Position numbers and translations under genes: made by a program. From NCBI RefSeq assembly GCF_900119165.1, contig NZ_FPJG01000006.1:1860001-1924000 (forward strand): 64,000 nt of DNA, written 5' to 3'. Shown here piece after piece: positions 1 to 7,289 of this stretch (the first letter of the stretch is position 1; each line of letters opens with the position of its first letter). The notes beneath the pieces are model-generated. The model worked only from the letters and a program-made list of their open reading frames with translations. It was not told the DNA's origin and searched no databases. This DNA is from Amycolatopsis australiensis (lineage in GTDB: Bacteria > Actinomycetota > Actinomycetes > Mycobacteriales > Pseudonocardiaceae).

Positions 1-1005
1 GGCGAGCTGTGCAACTACACCGAGCAGGACAAGGTCTGCATCCCCGTGCCCTTCTACCACTGCTTCGGCATGGTGATGGGCAACCTGGCCTGCACGAGCC
101 ACGGCGCCTGCATGGTGATCCCGGCGCCGGCGTTCGACCCGCGCGCGACGCTCGAAGCGGTGGCGGCCGAGCGGTGCACGTCGCTCTACGGCGTGCCGAC
201 GATGTTCATCGCCGAGCTGAACCACCCCGGCTTCGGCGAGTTCGACCTGTCGTCGCTGCGGACCGGGATCATGGCGGGCTCGCCGTGCCCGGTCGAGGTG
301 ATGAAGCAGGTCATCGACCGGATGGGGATGAGCGAGGTGTCGATCTGCTACGGCATGACCGAGACGTCGCCGGTGTCCACGCAGACCCGTGCCGACGACT
401 CGATCGAGCGGCGCGTGTCGACGGTCGGTCGGGTCGGGCCGCACCTGGAGGTCAAGGTCGTCGACCCGGAGACCGGGCTGACCGTGCCGCGCGGCGAGCC
501 GGGCGAGCTGTGCACGCGCGGGTATTCGGTGATGCTCGGCTACTGGGAGCAGCCGGACAAGACGGCGGAGGCGATCGACGCGGCCCGCTGGATGCACACC
601 GGCGACCTGGCGGTGATGGACGCCGACGGCTACGTCAACATCACCGGCCGGATCAAGGACATGGTCATCCGCGGCGGTGAAAACCTGTACCCGCGCGAGA
701 TCGAGGAGTTCCTCTACACGCACCCGGACATCCTCGACGCGCAGGTCATCGGCGTCCCCGACGAGAAGTACGGCGAAGAGCTGATGGCCTGGATCCGGAT
801 GCGCGAAGGTGCCGAGCCGCTGACCGCGGAGAAGGTGCGCGAGTTCTGCGAAGGCAAGCTGGCGCGCTACAAGATCCCGCGGTACGTCCACGTCGTCGAC
901 GAGTTCCCGATGACCGTCACGGGCAAGGTCCGCAAGGTCGAGATGCGCGAGAAGTCGATCAGCCTGCTCGGCCTGGAAAAAGCCGCCGCGACCAAGCACG
1001 CCTGA
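1..1005 (+). CDS. AMP-binding acyl-CoA synthetase, C-terminal part
   Basis: This is the 3' part of an acyl-CoA synthetase (ANL superfamily) that would activate a carboxylic acid through an acyl-adenylate to its CoA thioester. The reading frame is open from base 1, so the start lies outside the window; 334 residues are visible. Motifs present are the adenylate-forming [10 protein letters not shown] segment, the ATP-binding HTGDLAVMD and [20 protein letters not shown] segments, and the C-terminal catalytic lysine in TGKVRK. This pattern is typical of medium/long-chain FadD-like enzymes of actinobacteria, but the substrate cannot be read from sequence. The gene converges on the R2lox operon with a 14-base gap. 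Confidence 0.93.
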   Translation, partial: GELCNYTEQDKVCIPVPFYHCFGMVMGNLACTSHGACMVIPAPAFDPRATLEAVAAERCTSLYGVPTMFIAELNHPGFGEFDLSSLRTGIMAGSPCPVEVMKQVIDRMGMSEVSICYGMTETSPVSTQTRADDSIERRVSTVGRVGPHLEVKVVDPETGLTVPRGEPGELCTRGYSVMLGYWEQPDKTAEAIDAARWMHTGDLAVMDADGYVNITGRIKDMVIRGGENLYPREIEEFLYTHPDILDAQVIGVPDEKYGEELMAWIRMREGAEPLTAEKVREFCEGKLARYKIPRYVHVVDEFPMTVTGKVRKVEMREKSISLLGLEKAAATKHA

Positions 1006-1019
1006 CCCGGGGAACGGCC

Positions 1020-1988
1020 TCAGCCGACGGCCGCGGCGGCCTCCGCGATCGCCTTCGCGTCTTCCTCGCCGAAGGTGTCCTCCAGCTGTTCGGGTGAATA
1101 GTCCAGGTCGATCTGCTCCACCGGCATGCCGCGGGCCGACTCGATCGCGCCCAGCCGCCGCTGCGCGCGGTCGGCCGCGTACTGGACGATCTCCTGCGGG
1201 TCGTTGTCGAAGGGCAGTTCCTCGAACTGGTCCTGCACCCACTGGATCATGTTCAGCGCGTGCGGCAGCAGCTCGCCCATCCGCTGCTGCACGGCGTCCC
1301 ACAGCGAGTCGTCCGCGGCGACGTGCCGGCGGCAGGTGAACGTGCCCCACGCCATGTGGCGGCGCTCGTCGTCGCCGATGCGGCGGACCAGCTCCTGCAT
1401 GCCCGGGAGGATGTCGTGCTGGGTGCAGATCAGCTGCCACGAGTAGTAGCCGGTCAGCGCGAGGCTGCCCTCGATCACGTGGTTGTACGTCACGCTCGCG
1501 CGGATCTGGTTGAGCGGGCTGGGATCGTCCTCCAGCGCGCGCAGCGACTGCGGCAGCTCCTCGTAGAACAGCTTGCGGTAGTGCGGGTTCTCGGCCACGT
1601 ACGGGTGCAGGTCCTCGGTCAGCCCGACGGCGTCCATCCAGCGGCGGAACACCTCCGTGTGCTTGGCTTCCTCGAAGCAGAACTGCGTCAGGTACATCTC
1701 GTCGCCGAACCGGCCGGTCGCCGACATCGCGCGCATGAACGGCTGGATGTCCTCGGTGACGGCCTCTTCGCCCGCGATGAACTGCGCGACCAGGTACGTC
1801 GTGCTCCGCTGCTGCTCGGGGTTGAGCGTGTCCCAGCCTTCGCGTTCGCGGCTGAAGTCGATGTCGGCCGGGTTCCAGAACTTCTTGTTGCCCTTGACGA
1901 ACAGGCGCAGCGGGAACGAGTCCCAGTTCAGCCCGCCCTTGCGCAGCGAGGAAAAGCCGGTTCGCAGTTCGGGCAGCGTGTCGGTCAT
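1020..1988 (-). CDS. R2-like ligand-binding oxidase (R2lox)
   Basis: A ferritin-like protein of 322 residues belonging to the R2-like ligand-binding oxidases, which carry a Mn/Fe cofactor and bind a fatty-acid-like ligand; the physiological reaction is unknown. All six expected metal ligands are visible: E74, E107 and H110 (FEEAKH), E173 (NHVIEG), E208 and H211 (DDERRH). They keep a constant +6 offset from the numbering I recall for M. tuberculosis Rv0233. V77 and Y168, the pair that forms the unusual Val-Tyr ether crosslink in that protein, are also present. This separates it from true ribonucleotide reductase R2. It lies 21 bases downstream of a TetR gene on the same strand, as in Rv0232-Rv0233, so the two are probably one operon. 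Confidence 0.93.
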   Translation of the reverse strand: MTDTLPELRTGFSSLRKGGLNWDSFPLRLFVKGNKKFWNPADIDFSREREGWDTLNPEQQRSTTYLVAQFIAGEEAVTEDIQPFMRAMSATGRFGDEMYLTQFCFEEAKHTEVFRRWMDAVGLTEDLHPYVAENPHYRKLFYEELPQSLRALEDDPSPLNQIRASVTYNHVIEGSLALTGYYSWQLICTQHDILPGMQELVRRIGDDERRHMAWGTFTCRRHVAADDSLWDAVQQRMGELLPHALNMIQWVQDQFEELPFDNDPQEIVQYAADRAQRRLGAIESARGMPVEQIDLDYSPEQLEDTFGEEDAKAIAEAAAAVG

Positions 1989-2009
1989 CGTGTCACTCCG
2001 GTAGACGAT

Positions 2010-2594
2010 TCAGTGGGCGAATTGGCGGATGGCGGGGGCGAGGACCGCGGTGACGGCGTCGGCCGCCTCCGCTGCCGAGTGCGTCGGAAGCACCAGGTGG
2101 GACAGGGAAAGCCGCACCGCGGTCTCGGCGAGCAGGGCGGCGGCTTCGGCGGACAGCCCGGGCTCGAGTTCCCGGTACTGCTCCGCGGCGAGGCCGGCGG
2201 CCGCGGTCAGGATCGGCTCGCCCTTGGTCGTCAGCAGGGGCAGCAGGTCCTCGGCCGCTTCGGTGCCGAGCGCCGCCGCGACCAGGCGGTTCTCCCGCGC
2301 GTGCTCGATCGTGTAGACGACGGCGTGGTGGATGCCCGCGAGGAGCCCGTCCGCCGTTTCGAACCGCTGCCGGATCCCGTCGAGGAACTCCGACGCGGTG
2401 CGCAGCGCCACCGCCTGGGTCAGCGCCGCCTTGTTGCCGAACTCGTTGTAGACGGTCTGCCTGCTCACGCCGGCCTTCGCGGCGACGTCGGCCATCCGCA
2501 GGCCCGCGTAGCCGGCTTCCGCCAGCAGGTCCGCGGCGGCGTCCAGGAGGGCCTCCCGGAGCGACGCCTTGGTCCGGTCAGTGAAGCTGGTCAC
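2010..2594 (-). CDS. TetR-family regulator upstream of R2lox
   Basis: A 194-residue TetR-type repressor. The N-terminal helix-turn-helix reads ADVAAKAGVSRQTVYNEF, near residues 35-52, followed by a helical ligand-binding domain with no assignable ligand. The GTG start at 2594 has AAGGTGGT just upstream. It is first in a two-gene operon with the R2-like oxidase. A perfect inverted repeat lies immediately upstream (2603-2629), in the right place for autoregulation. Control of R2lox is inferred from gene order and from the same arrangement recalled in mycobacteria. Confidence 0.92.
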   Translation of the reverse strand: MTSFTDRTKASLREALLDAAADLLAEAGYAGLRMADVAAKAGVSRQTVYNEFGNKAALTQAVALRTASEFLDGIRQRFETADGLLAGIHHAVVYTIEHARENRLVAAALGTEAAEDLLPLLTTKGEPILTAAAGLAAEQYRELEPGLSAEAAALLAETAVRLSLSHLVLPTHSAAEAADAVTAVLAPAIRQFAH

Positions 2595-2602
2595 ACCACC
2601 AC

Positions 2603-2629
2603 CTTGACACAGATCACTCCGCTGTCAAG
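2603..2629. promoter_or_regulatory. Inverted repeat, candidate TetR operator
   Basis: CTTGACA (2603-2609) and TGTCAAG (2623-2629) form a perfect 7-base inverted repeat with a 13-base spacer. It sits 8 bases upstream of the TetR start and between divergent genes. Read on the minus strand, TTGACA also looks like a -35 element. Binding by the adjacent TetR protein is an inference from position. Confidence 0.5.
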
Positions 2630-2689
2630 ACGCTGTACATGATCAGGCGATGTGTAAATTCGTCGGTGGTGGTCGCTACCGTGGTGAGC

Positions 2690-3307
2690 GTGGGCATCAC
2701 CGTGGGGTTCGACCTCGACATGACACTGATCGACGCGCGGCCGGGCATGGCCGCGGCGATGAACGCGCTCGGCGCCGAGTCCGGCCTGCCGCTGGACGGC
2801 GACGCGTTCGCGGCCAACCTCGGCCCGCCGCTCGACGACATCCTGCGTGGCTTCGAGGCGCCCGAGGAGCGCATCCCCGGGCTCGTCGACCGGTTCCGCG
2901 CGCTCTACCCGGACATGGTCGTGCCGAGCACGGTCGCGCTGCCGGGCGCGGTCGAGGCGCTGCGCGCGGTGCGGGCCGCGGGCGGGCGCACGCTGGTCGT
3001 CACCGGGAAGTACGGGCCCAACGCGCAGCTGCACGTCGACGCGCTCGGCCTGGAGGTCGACGAAGTCGTCGGCGAGCTGTGGTCGACCCGGAAGGCCGAG
3101 GCGCTCCTGGCGCACGACGCGCGTGCGTATGTCGGAGATCACGCGGGTGACATCCGGGGCGCGCTGGCCGCCGGTGCGATCGCGGTCGGCGTCACGACCG
3201 GGCCGTGTGACCGCACCCTCCTGTTGAGTGAAGGAGCGGAGGTGGTGTTCGACTCGCTGACGGAGTTCCCGGCCTGGTTCGAGAAGACGTTCGCGGCCGT
3301 GCCTTAG
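2690..3307 (+). CDS. HAD-superfamily hydrolase, phosphoglycolate phosphatase-like
   Basis: A haloacid dehalogenase-type phosphatase of about 205 residues. Motif I is FDLDMTLID (nucleophilic Asp and acid/base Asp), motif II and the Lys are in VVTGKYG, and the acidic motif is VGDHAGDIRGA. The helical cap between motifs I and II fits the phosphoglycolate phosphatase/Gph subgroup; the substrate is unknown. The start was chosen as GTG 2690 because TACCGT at 2677-2682 makes a good -10 element and would start transcription at or next to that codon (leaderless). An ATG at 2639 and GTGs at 2681 and 2684 are in-frame alternatives. The 3' end overlaps the next convergent gene by 4 bases. Confidence 0.85.
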   Translation: MGITVGFDLDMTLIDARPGMAAAMNALGAESGLPLDGDAFAANLGPPLDDILRGFEAPEERIPGLVDRFRALYPDMVVPSTVALPGAVEALRAVRAAGGRTLVVTGKYGPNAQLHVDALGLEVDEVVGELWSTRKAEALLAHDARAYVGDHAGDIRGALAAGAIAVGVTTGPCDRTLLLSEGAEVVFDSLTEFPAWFEKTFAAVP

Positions 3308-3540
3308 TTCTTGGCGCGAGCCTCGCGGACCAGCGCGATCAGGCCGAGCAGCAGACCCAGCGGAGTGATGATCCCGGCGGCGGCCGACAGCCACACGGGC
3401 AGGTTCTCCAAGCCGGCGGCGAACATGATGAACACCGCCAGCACAGCGAGCATGCCGAGGCCGAACAAGCCGATGCCGACACGCATCAGGAACGGTTTGC
3501 CGGGGGCGGACACAGCGGCCTCCTTCTTGGCGGTCTCCAT
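3304..3540 (-). CDS. Small membrane protein, two transmembrane segments
   Basis: A 78-residue protein of unknown function. A charged N-terminus (METAKKEAAV) is followed by two hydrophobic stretches, about residues 20-43 and 48-69, and a short basic tail ending in REARAKN. It therefore looks like a hairpin inner-membrane protein with both ends cytoplasmic. It converges on the HAD gene with a 4-base overlap and is divergent from the cold-shock gene. No catalytic residue or named domain is recognisable. Confidence 0.72.
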   Translation of the reverse strand: METAKKEAAVSAPGKPFLMRVGIGLFGLGMLAVLAVFIMFAAGLENLPVWLSAAAGIITPLGLLLGLIALVREARAKN

Positions 3541-3600
3541 GACGCAAGAGGGTATCCGCAGGTATCGACTTCTCCCCAGGGCCTGTGGCGAGATACCCTT

Positions 3601-3620
3601 TACCCAGCGCGCCCTGGGTA
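3601..3620. promoter_or_regulatory. Perfect inverted repeat before the cold-shock gene
   Basis: TACCCAG (3601-3607) and CTGGGTA (3614-3620) form a perfect 7-base inverted repeat with a 6-base spacer. It lies about 45-50 bases upstream of the cold-shock protein start, and could be an operator or a 5' leader hairpin. The sequence alone does not decide. Confidence 0.4.
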
Positions 3621-3671
3621 CGCCCCGGGCGCGTTCGTCGTGAGCGGACAGCAGAAGGATTGGTGAGGGAA

Positions 3672-4058
3672 GTGCCGACCGGCAAGGTCAAGTGGTACGA
3701 CGCGGAGAAGGGGTTCGGCTTCGTCACCCAGGACGGTGGCGCCGACGTCTACATCCGCAAGGCCGCGCTGCCGCAGGGCGTCGAGGGGCTCAAGGCCGGG
3801 CAGCGGCTCGAGTTCGGCGTCGCCGACGGCCGTCGCGGGCCGCAGGCCCTCTCCGTCCGCCTGCTCGACCCGCCGCCGTCCGTCGCCGAGGCGCGCCGCC
3901 GTCCCGCCGAGGAGCTGCACGGCCTGATCGAGGACATGATCAAGCTGCTGGAGCTGAAGGTGCAGCCGGACCTTCGGCGCAACCGCTACCCCGACCGCAA
4001 GCACACCAAGCAGATCGCCGAGATCATGCGCGCGGTCGCCCGGGACCTCGATCCCTAA
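3672..4058 (+). CDS. Cold-shock-domain protein with C-terminal extension
   Basis: The N-terminal 65 residues are a cold-shock OB fold: [15 protein letters not shown] contains the RNP1 motif KGFGFV, while the RNP2 position reads VYIRKAAL, which departs from the usual VFVHFSAI. A conserved charged tail of about 60 residues ([18 protein letters not shown], then [19 protein letters not shown]) makes the protein 128 residues, about twice the length of E. coli CspA. The long form resembles mycobacterial Rv0871 as I recall it. GTG 3672 is chosen by homology. GTG 3663 is also in frame and lies closer to the AAGGA at 3655-3659, so the start is uncertain by three codons. Confidence 0.9.
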   Translation: MPTGKVKWYDAEKGFGFVTQDGGADVYIRKAALPQGVEGLKAGQRLEFGVADGRRGPQALSVRLLDPPPSVAEARRRPAEELHGLIEDMIKLLELKVQPDLRRNRYPDRKHTKQIAEIMRAVARDLDP

Positions 4059-4064
4059 AGAGGA

Positions 4065-4541
4065 CTAGCCCTCCAGCTGGAGGCCCCAGACGTCGCTGGG
4101 CAGCAGGCCCGACTCGCCGGTGCCCGTGTTGAGCACGGCGGTGAACTTCTGCACGTCCACCGCCGAGATGCGGTCGGCCGGGGTGGGCGGGGTGACCGTG
4201 TAGGCGTAGCGGTCCAGCGACGTGAACGGGATCGGTTCGCTCTGCTTGAACTCGCCCTGCGGGGTGACGTACTCGAAGACGATCTGCCACGGCGCGTCCG
4301 CGACCTCGCCGGGCACGGAGATCTGCACGGGTTTGCCCGCGCGCACCTTCAGCGTCTCCGGCGCGCCCACGGCCTGGCACGGCTTCTCGAGCTTCTGCGA
4401 GTAGTCGCACTTGAGCACGGGCGTCGAGCTGATCGTGTGGCCGTCGGCGTAGAACGTGACCTCGGCCGGGCCGGGGGCCGAGCAGCCGGCCACCGCGAAC
4501 CCACCGGCCGCAAGCAGGGCCACCACCCGGGAACGTCGCAT
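4065..4541 (-). CDS. DUF2771-type lipoprotein
   Basis: A 158-residue predicted lipoprotein. The signal peptide (MRRSRVVALLAAGGF) ends in the lipobox AVAGC with the acylated cysteine at residue 20. The mature part is beta-rich with Cys at 45 and 55 and fits DUF2771, whose function is unknown. It follows the MFS transporter gene by 11 bases on the same strand, and the pair recalls Rv0875c-Rv0876c of M. tuberculosis. A role as an extracytoplasmic partner of that transporter is possible, but only suggested by the conserved pairing. Confidence 0.85.
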   Translation of the reverse strand: MRRSRVVALLAAGGFAVAGCSAPGPAEVTFYADGHTISSTPVLKCDYSQKLEKPCQAVGAPETLKVRAGKPVQISVPGEVADAPWQIVFEYVTPQGEFKQSEPIPFTSLDRYAYTVTPPTPADRISAVDVQKFTAVLNTGTGESGLLPSDVWGLQLEG

Positions 4542-4552
4542 GGGCTCAGACC

Positions 4553-6421
4553 CTACCGGCGGGCCCTCGGGTCGCCGGGCACGCCCTGGGCCGGGAAGCT
4601 GCCGGTCGGCTCGGGGCGCAGCGGCCGGTCGCCGCCGAGGCCCGGCACGAGCGAGCCGCCGCGGCGCACGAGGTAGGTCTGCGCCAGGCCGATCGCCAGC
4701 ACGACCGTGATCACCAGGAAGCCGATCCAGTACGTCGGCGGCAGCAGCAGGCCGACCGCGCCGCCGAGGCACCAGGCCAGCTGCAGCACGGTTTCCGACC
4801 GGCCGAACGCCGACGCGCGCGACTCCTCGGGCAGGTCCTCCTGGATGACGGCGTCGAGGCTGATCTTCGCCAGCGCGCTGGCCGTCGCGCCGATCAGGCC
4901 GACGATCGCGGCCGTGGCCAGGCCGGGCAGCAGCGTCGCGACCAGCGCGGCCAGCACGCAACCCGCGACGCACCCGACGATCACCTGGTCCGGGCTGCCG
5001 AAGTGCAGGCGCGAGCCCAGCGCGTTGCCGAGGAACCCGCCCGCGCCCGCCGCGGCGCCGATGATCCCGAGCAGCAGCAGCTGCATGAACGGGCTGTGTC
5101 CGCTGTTCTCGGTCTGCGCCTTCACCGCGAACGCGGCGAACATCATGAGGAAGCCGGTGAGCACGCGCACCGAGCCGTTGCCCCACAGCGCGACGACGAT
5201 GTGCCGGCCCATCGGCTGACGGCGCTTCTTCTCCTTCGGGTGCGCCGAAAGCGACGTCGGGACCTCGCCCTCGGTCGCCTCCACCCACGACGGGATCCGC
5301 ATCGACTGCACCGCGGCGGCGACGCAGATCAGCGCCGTGAACCACAGCGCGCCCGCCGATCCGGTGATCGCGTTGACGCCGCTGGCGAGCGCGCCGAACA
5401 CGCCCGCGGCGACCAGGCCGAACGTGGTGAGCCGGGCGTTCGTCTTGGACAGCGTGATCTCCGACGGGAGCACCCGCGGGGTCACGGCGGCCTTGAGCAC
5501 GGTGAACGACTTGGACAGGACCATCATCCCGAGCGCGGCCGGGTAGAGCAGCCAGTCGTCGAAGTGCAGCGCCATCACGACGGCCATCAGGCCCTGGCCG
5601 ATCGACGACGCGCACATCGCCAGCCGCCTGCCGCGCTGCACCTTGTCGAGCGCGGGCCCGATCACCGGCGCGACCAGCGCGAACGGCGCGATCGTGATGA
5701 GCAGGTAGAGCGCGACCTTGCCCTTGCTCTCGCCGCTGGTCGCGGCGAAGAACAGCGTGTTGGCCAGCGCGATCGCCATCGCCGCGTCGCTGGCGTAGTT
5801 CAGCATCACGGCGTAGGTCAGCGAGGTGAGCCCGGACTTCTCGGCGCCGTCGGCCTTCGTCGCACGCTGGAAGGCATCGACGGCCTGGCCGGTCAGCTGA
5901 CGACTGCGCATCGCCGCCACACGCGTGACGGTGATCTTCTTCGGCAGCTTCGGCGTGCTGCCCGGCGTCCGCGGCTCCTCCCGCGGCGGCGCGGGTTCCG
6001 GCTCGGGCGGACGCGGTTCGCCCGCGTAGCCGCCGGTGTCGTAGTGCTCGTACTCGCCGCTGCCGGGACGGCGGTCGCCCTGGTAGAAGCCGGGCGGCTC
6101 GCGGCGCAGGGGCTCGGTGCGGTTCGGGTCGGGCGGCGGATACGGCCGCGCGCCCCGCGGGGGCGGTGGCCGGTGCCCCATCGGCGCGGCGGCGGTCGGG
6201 GCCTCGTTCGCGTCGTAGTACGCGCCGCGCGGCGGCGCGGGCCGCTCCACGCGAGTGGGCGGCGGCGCGCTCCGGTGCTCGGCGCGGGCGGGCGGCGGGG
6301 CGACCGCTTCCCGCCACGGCTTGGCGTGCGCGGCGCCCGGCTCCGGCGTCCAGCGTCGCTTCGACTTCCGGCCGCGCTGCTGCGAGCCGGAGCCGTCGGA
6401 GCGGGAGCCGAAGAGTGCCAC
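4553..6421 (-). CDS. MFS transporter with long disordered N-terminus
   Basis: A 622-residue transporter. The first 200 or so residues are cytoplasmic, proline- and charge-rich and probably disordered, with runs such as PPPARAEHRSAPPPTR. The rest holds about twelve hydrophobic helices with MFS features, for example the loop GPALDKVQRGRRLAM after helix 2. The GTG start at 6421 begins VALFGSRSDG. The gene heads an operon with the DUF2771 lipoprotein. The arrangement matches Rv0876c-Rv0875c as I remember it. The substrate is unknown. The long N-terminal extension is unusual for MFS proteins and may anchor or regulate the carrier. Confidence 0.88.
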   Translation of the reverse strand: MALFGSRSDGSGSQQRGRKSKRRWTPEPGAAHAKPWREAVAPPPARAEHRSAPPPTRVERPAPPRGAYYDANEAPTAAAPMGHRPPPPRGARPYPPPDPNRTEPLRREPPGFYQGDRRPGSGEYEHYDTGGYAGEPRPPEPEPAPPREEPRTPGSTPKLPKKITVTRVAAMRSRQLTGQAVDAFQRATKADGAEKSGLTSLTYAVMLNYASDAAMAIALANTLFFAATSGESKGKVALYLLITIAPFALVAPVIGPALDKVQRGRRLAMCASSIGQGLMAVVMALHFDDWLLYPAALGMMVLSKSFTVLKAAVTPRVLPSEITLSKTNARLTTFGLVAAGVFGALASGVNAITGSAGALWFTALICVAAAVQSMRIPSWVEATEGEVPTSLSAHPKEKKRRQPMGRHIVVALWGNGSVRVLTGFLMMFAAFAVKAQTENSGHSPFMQLLLLGIIGAAAGAGGFLGNALGSRLHFGSPDQVIVGCVAGCVLAALVATLLPGLATAAIVGLIGATASALAKISLDAVIQEDLPEESRASAFGRSETVLQLAWCLGGAVGLLLPPTYWIGFLVITVVLAIGLAQTYLVRRGGSLVPGLGGDRPLRPEPTGSFPAQGVPGDPRARR

Positions 6422-6470
6422 GTCTCAATCCTGCCTTACCGGGGGCCGGTTCCGCCTGCTCATCCGTGCT

Positions 6471-7238
6471 TCAGGCGTGCTTCGGGACGAACCTCACCCG
6501 GAACGTGACCGGCCACTGCTTCCCCGTGAGCAGGAAGTCGCCGCTGCCGGGCACGGCCGCGATGCCGTTGAGCACCTCCTCGCTGCTGGTCGTGTTCACC
6601 TGCGCACGCAGCGGACCTGCGTCGATCGTGCCGGTGACGCGCCCGGTGGCGGCGTCGATCCGCAGGATCGTGTCGCTGTGCCAAACGTTTGCGTAGACGT
6701 CGCCGCCGACGCACTCGAGTTCGTTGAGCTGGTCGCGGCCGACGTCCACGCTGCCGGTGACGGCGAAGGTCCGCGGGTCGCGGAAGGTCAGCCACGACGA
6801 GCCGTTGCTCATCACGAGCCGTCCGCCGTCCTGGTGGCAGAGGCCCCAGCCTTCGCCCTGGTAAGGCACGCGGCGCAGCTCGGCGAGGGTCTTGGCGTCG
6901 CGTTCGATGGCGAAGCCGTCCTGCCAGGTGAGCTGCCACAGCGTCGGGCCAAGCACGGTGACGCCCTCGCCGAAGAGCGGCGCGGGGAGCGCGACCTTCG
7001 TGGTGGGCGGCCCGCCGGCCGGGCCGGCGGTGAGCGTCGACTGCCCGGCGAGACCGGTGCTCTCGTAGAGCGTGTCGCCGGCGAACTCGAGACCTTCGGT
7101 GAAGGCGGCGGGGTCGTGCGGCAGGGTCGAGACGACCTGGACGGTGAGCTGTTCGGGGCCGGTCTCCTGGGCGGGCGCGCCGGCGCAGCCCCCGAGGGCG
7201 GCGGCCAGCAGCAGCGTGGTGAGGATCGGCGTGCGCAC
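6471..7238 (-). CDS. Glutamine cyclotransferase-like lipoprotein
   Basis: A 255-residue exported protein of the plant/bacterial-type glutaminyl-peptide cyclotransferase family, which converts N-terminal glutamine to pyroglutamate and folds as a five-bladed beta-propeller. Family hallmarks are AFTEGLEF near the N-terminus, LYESTGLAGQS, LWQLTWQ, and NELECVGGDVYANVW in the second half. The signal peptide carries the lipobox LGGC (Cys18), so the enzyme is probably anchored outside the membrane. GTG 7238 is chosen because it places the signal peptide at the N-terminus. It is divergent from the DUF3027 gene, with 51 bases between them. Confidence 0.88.
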   Translation of the reverse strand: MRTPILTTLLLAAALGGCAGAPAQETGPEQLTVQVVSTLPHDPAAFTEGLEFAGDTLYESTGLAGQSTLTAGPAGGPPTTKVALPAPLFGEGVTVLGPTLWQLTWQDGFAIERDAKTLAELRRVPYQGEGWGLCHQDGGRLVMSNGSSWLTFRDPRTFAVTGSVDVGRDQLNELECVGGDVYANVWHSDTILRIDAATGRVTGTIDAGPLRAQVNTTSSEEVLNGIAAVPGSGDFLLTGKQWPVTFRVRFVPKHA

Positions 7239-7289
7239 GAGGAACAGCCTGGCACGGGCGCCGCGGATGCGTGCGGCACAATTGGCCGC

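Noticed and set aside
1020..1988. Ribonucleotide reductase beta subunit
   Set aside because: The Val-Tyr crosslink pair, the R2lox metal-ligand spacing and the absence of an nrdE partner favour R2lox.
5003..6508. Open frame of 501 codons opposite the MFS transporter
   Set aside because: It is antisense to a clear membrane protein, with an Arg/His/Asp-rich translation and no hydrophobic segments or motifs.
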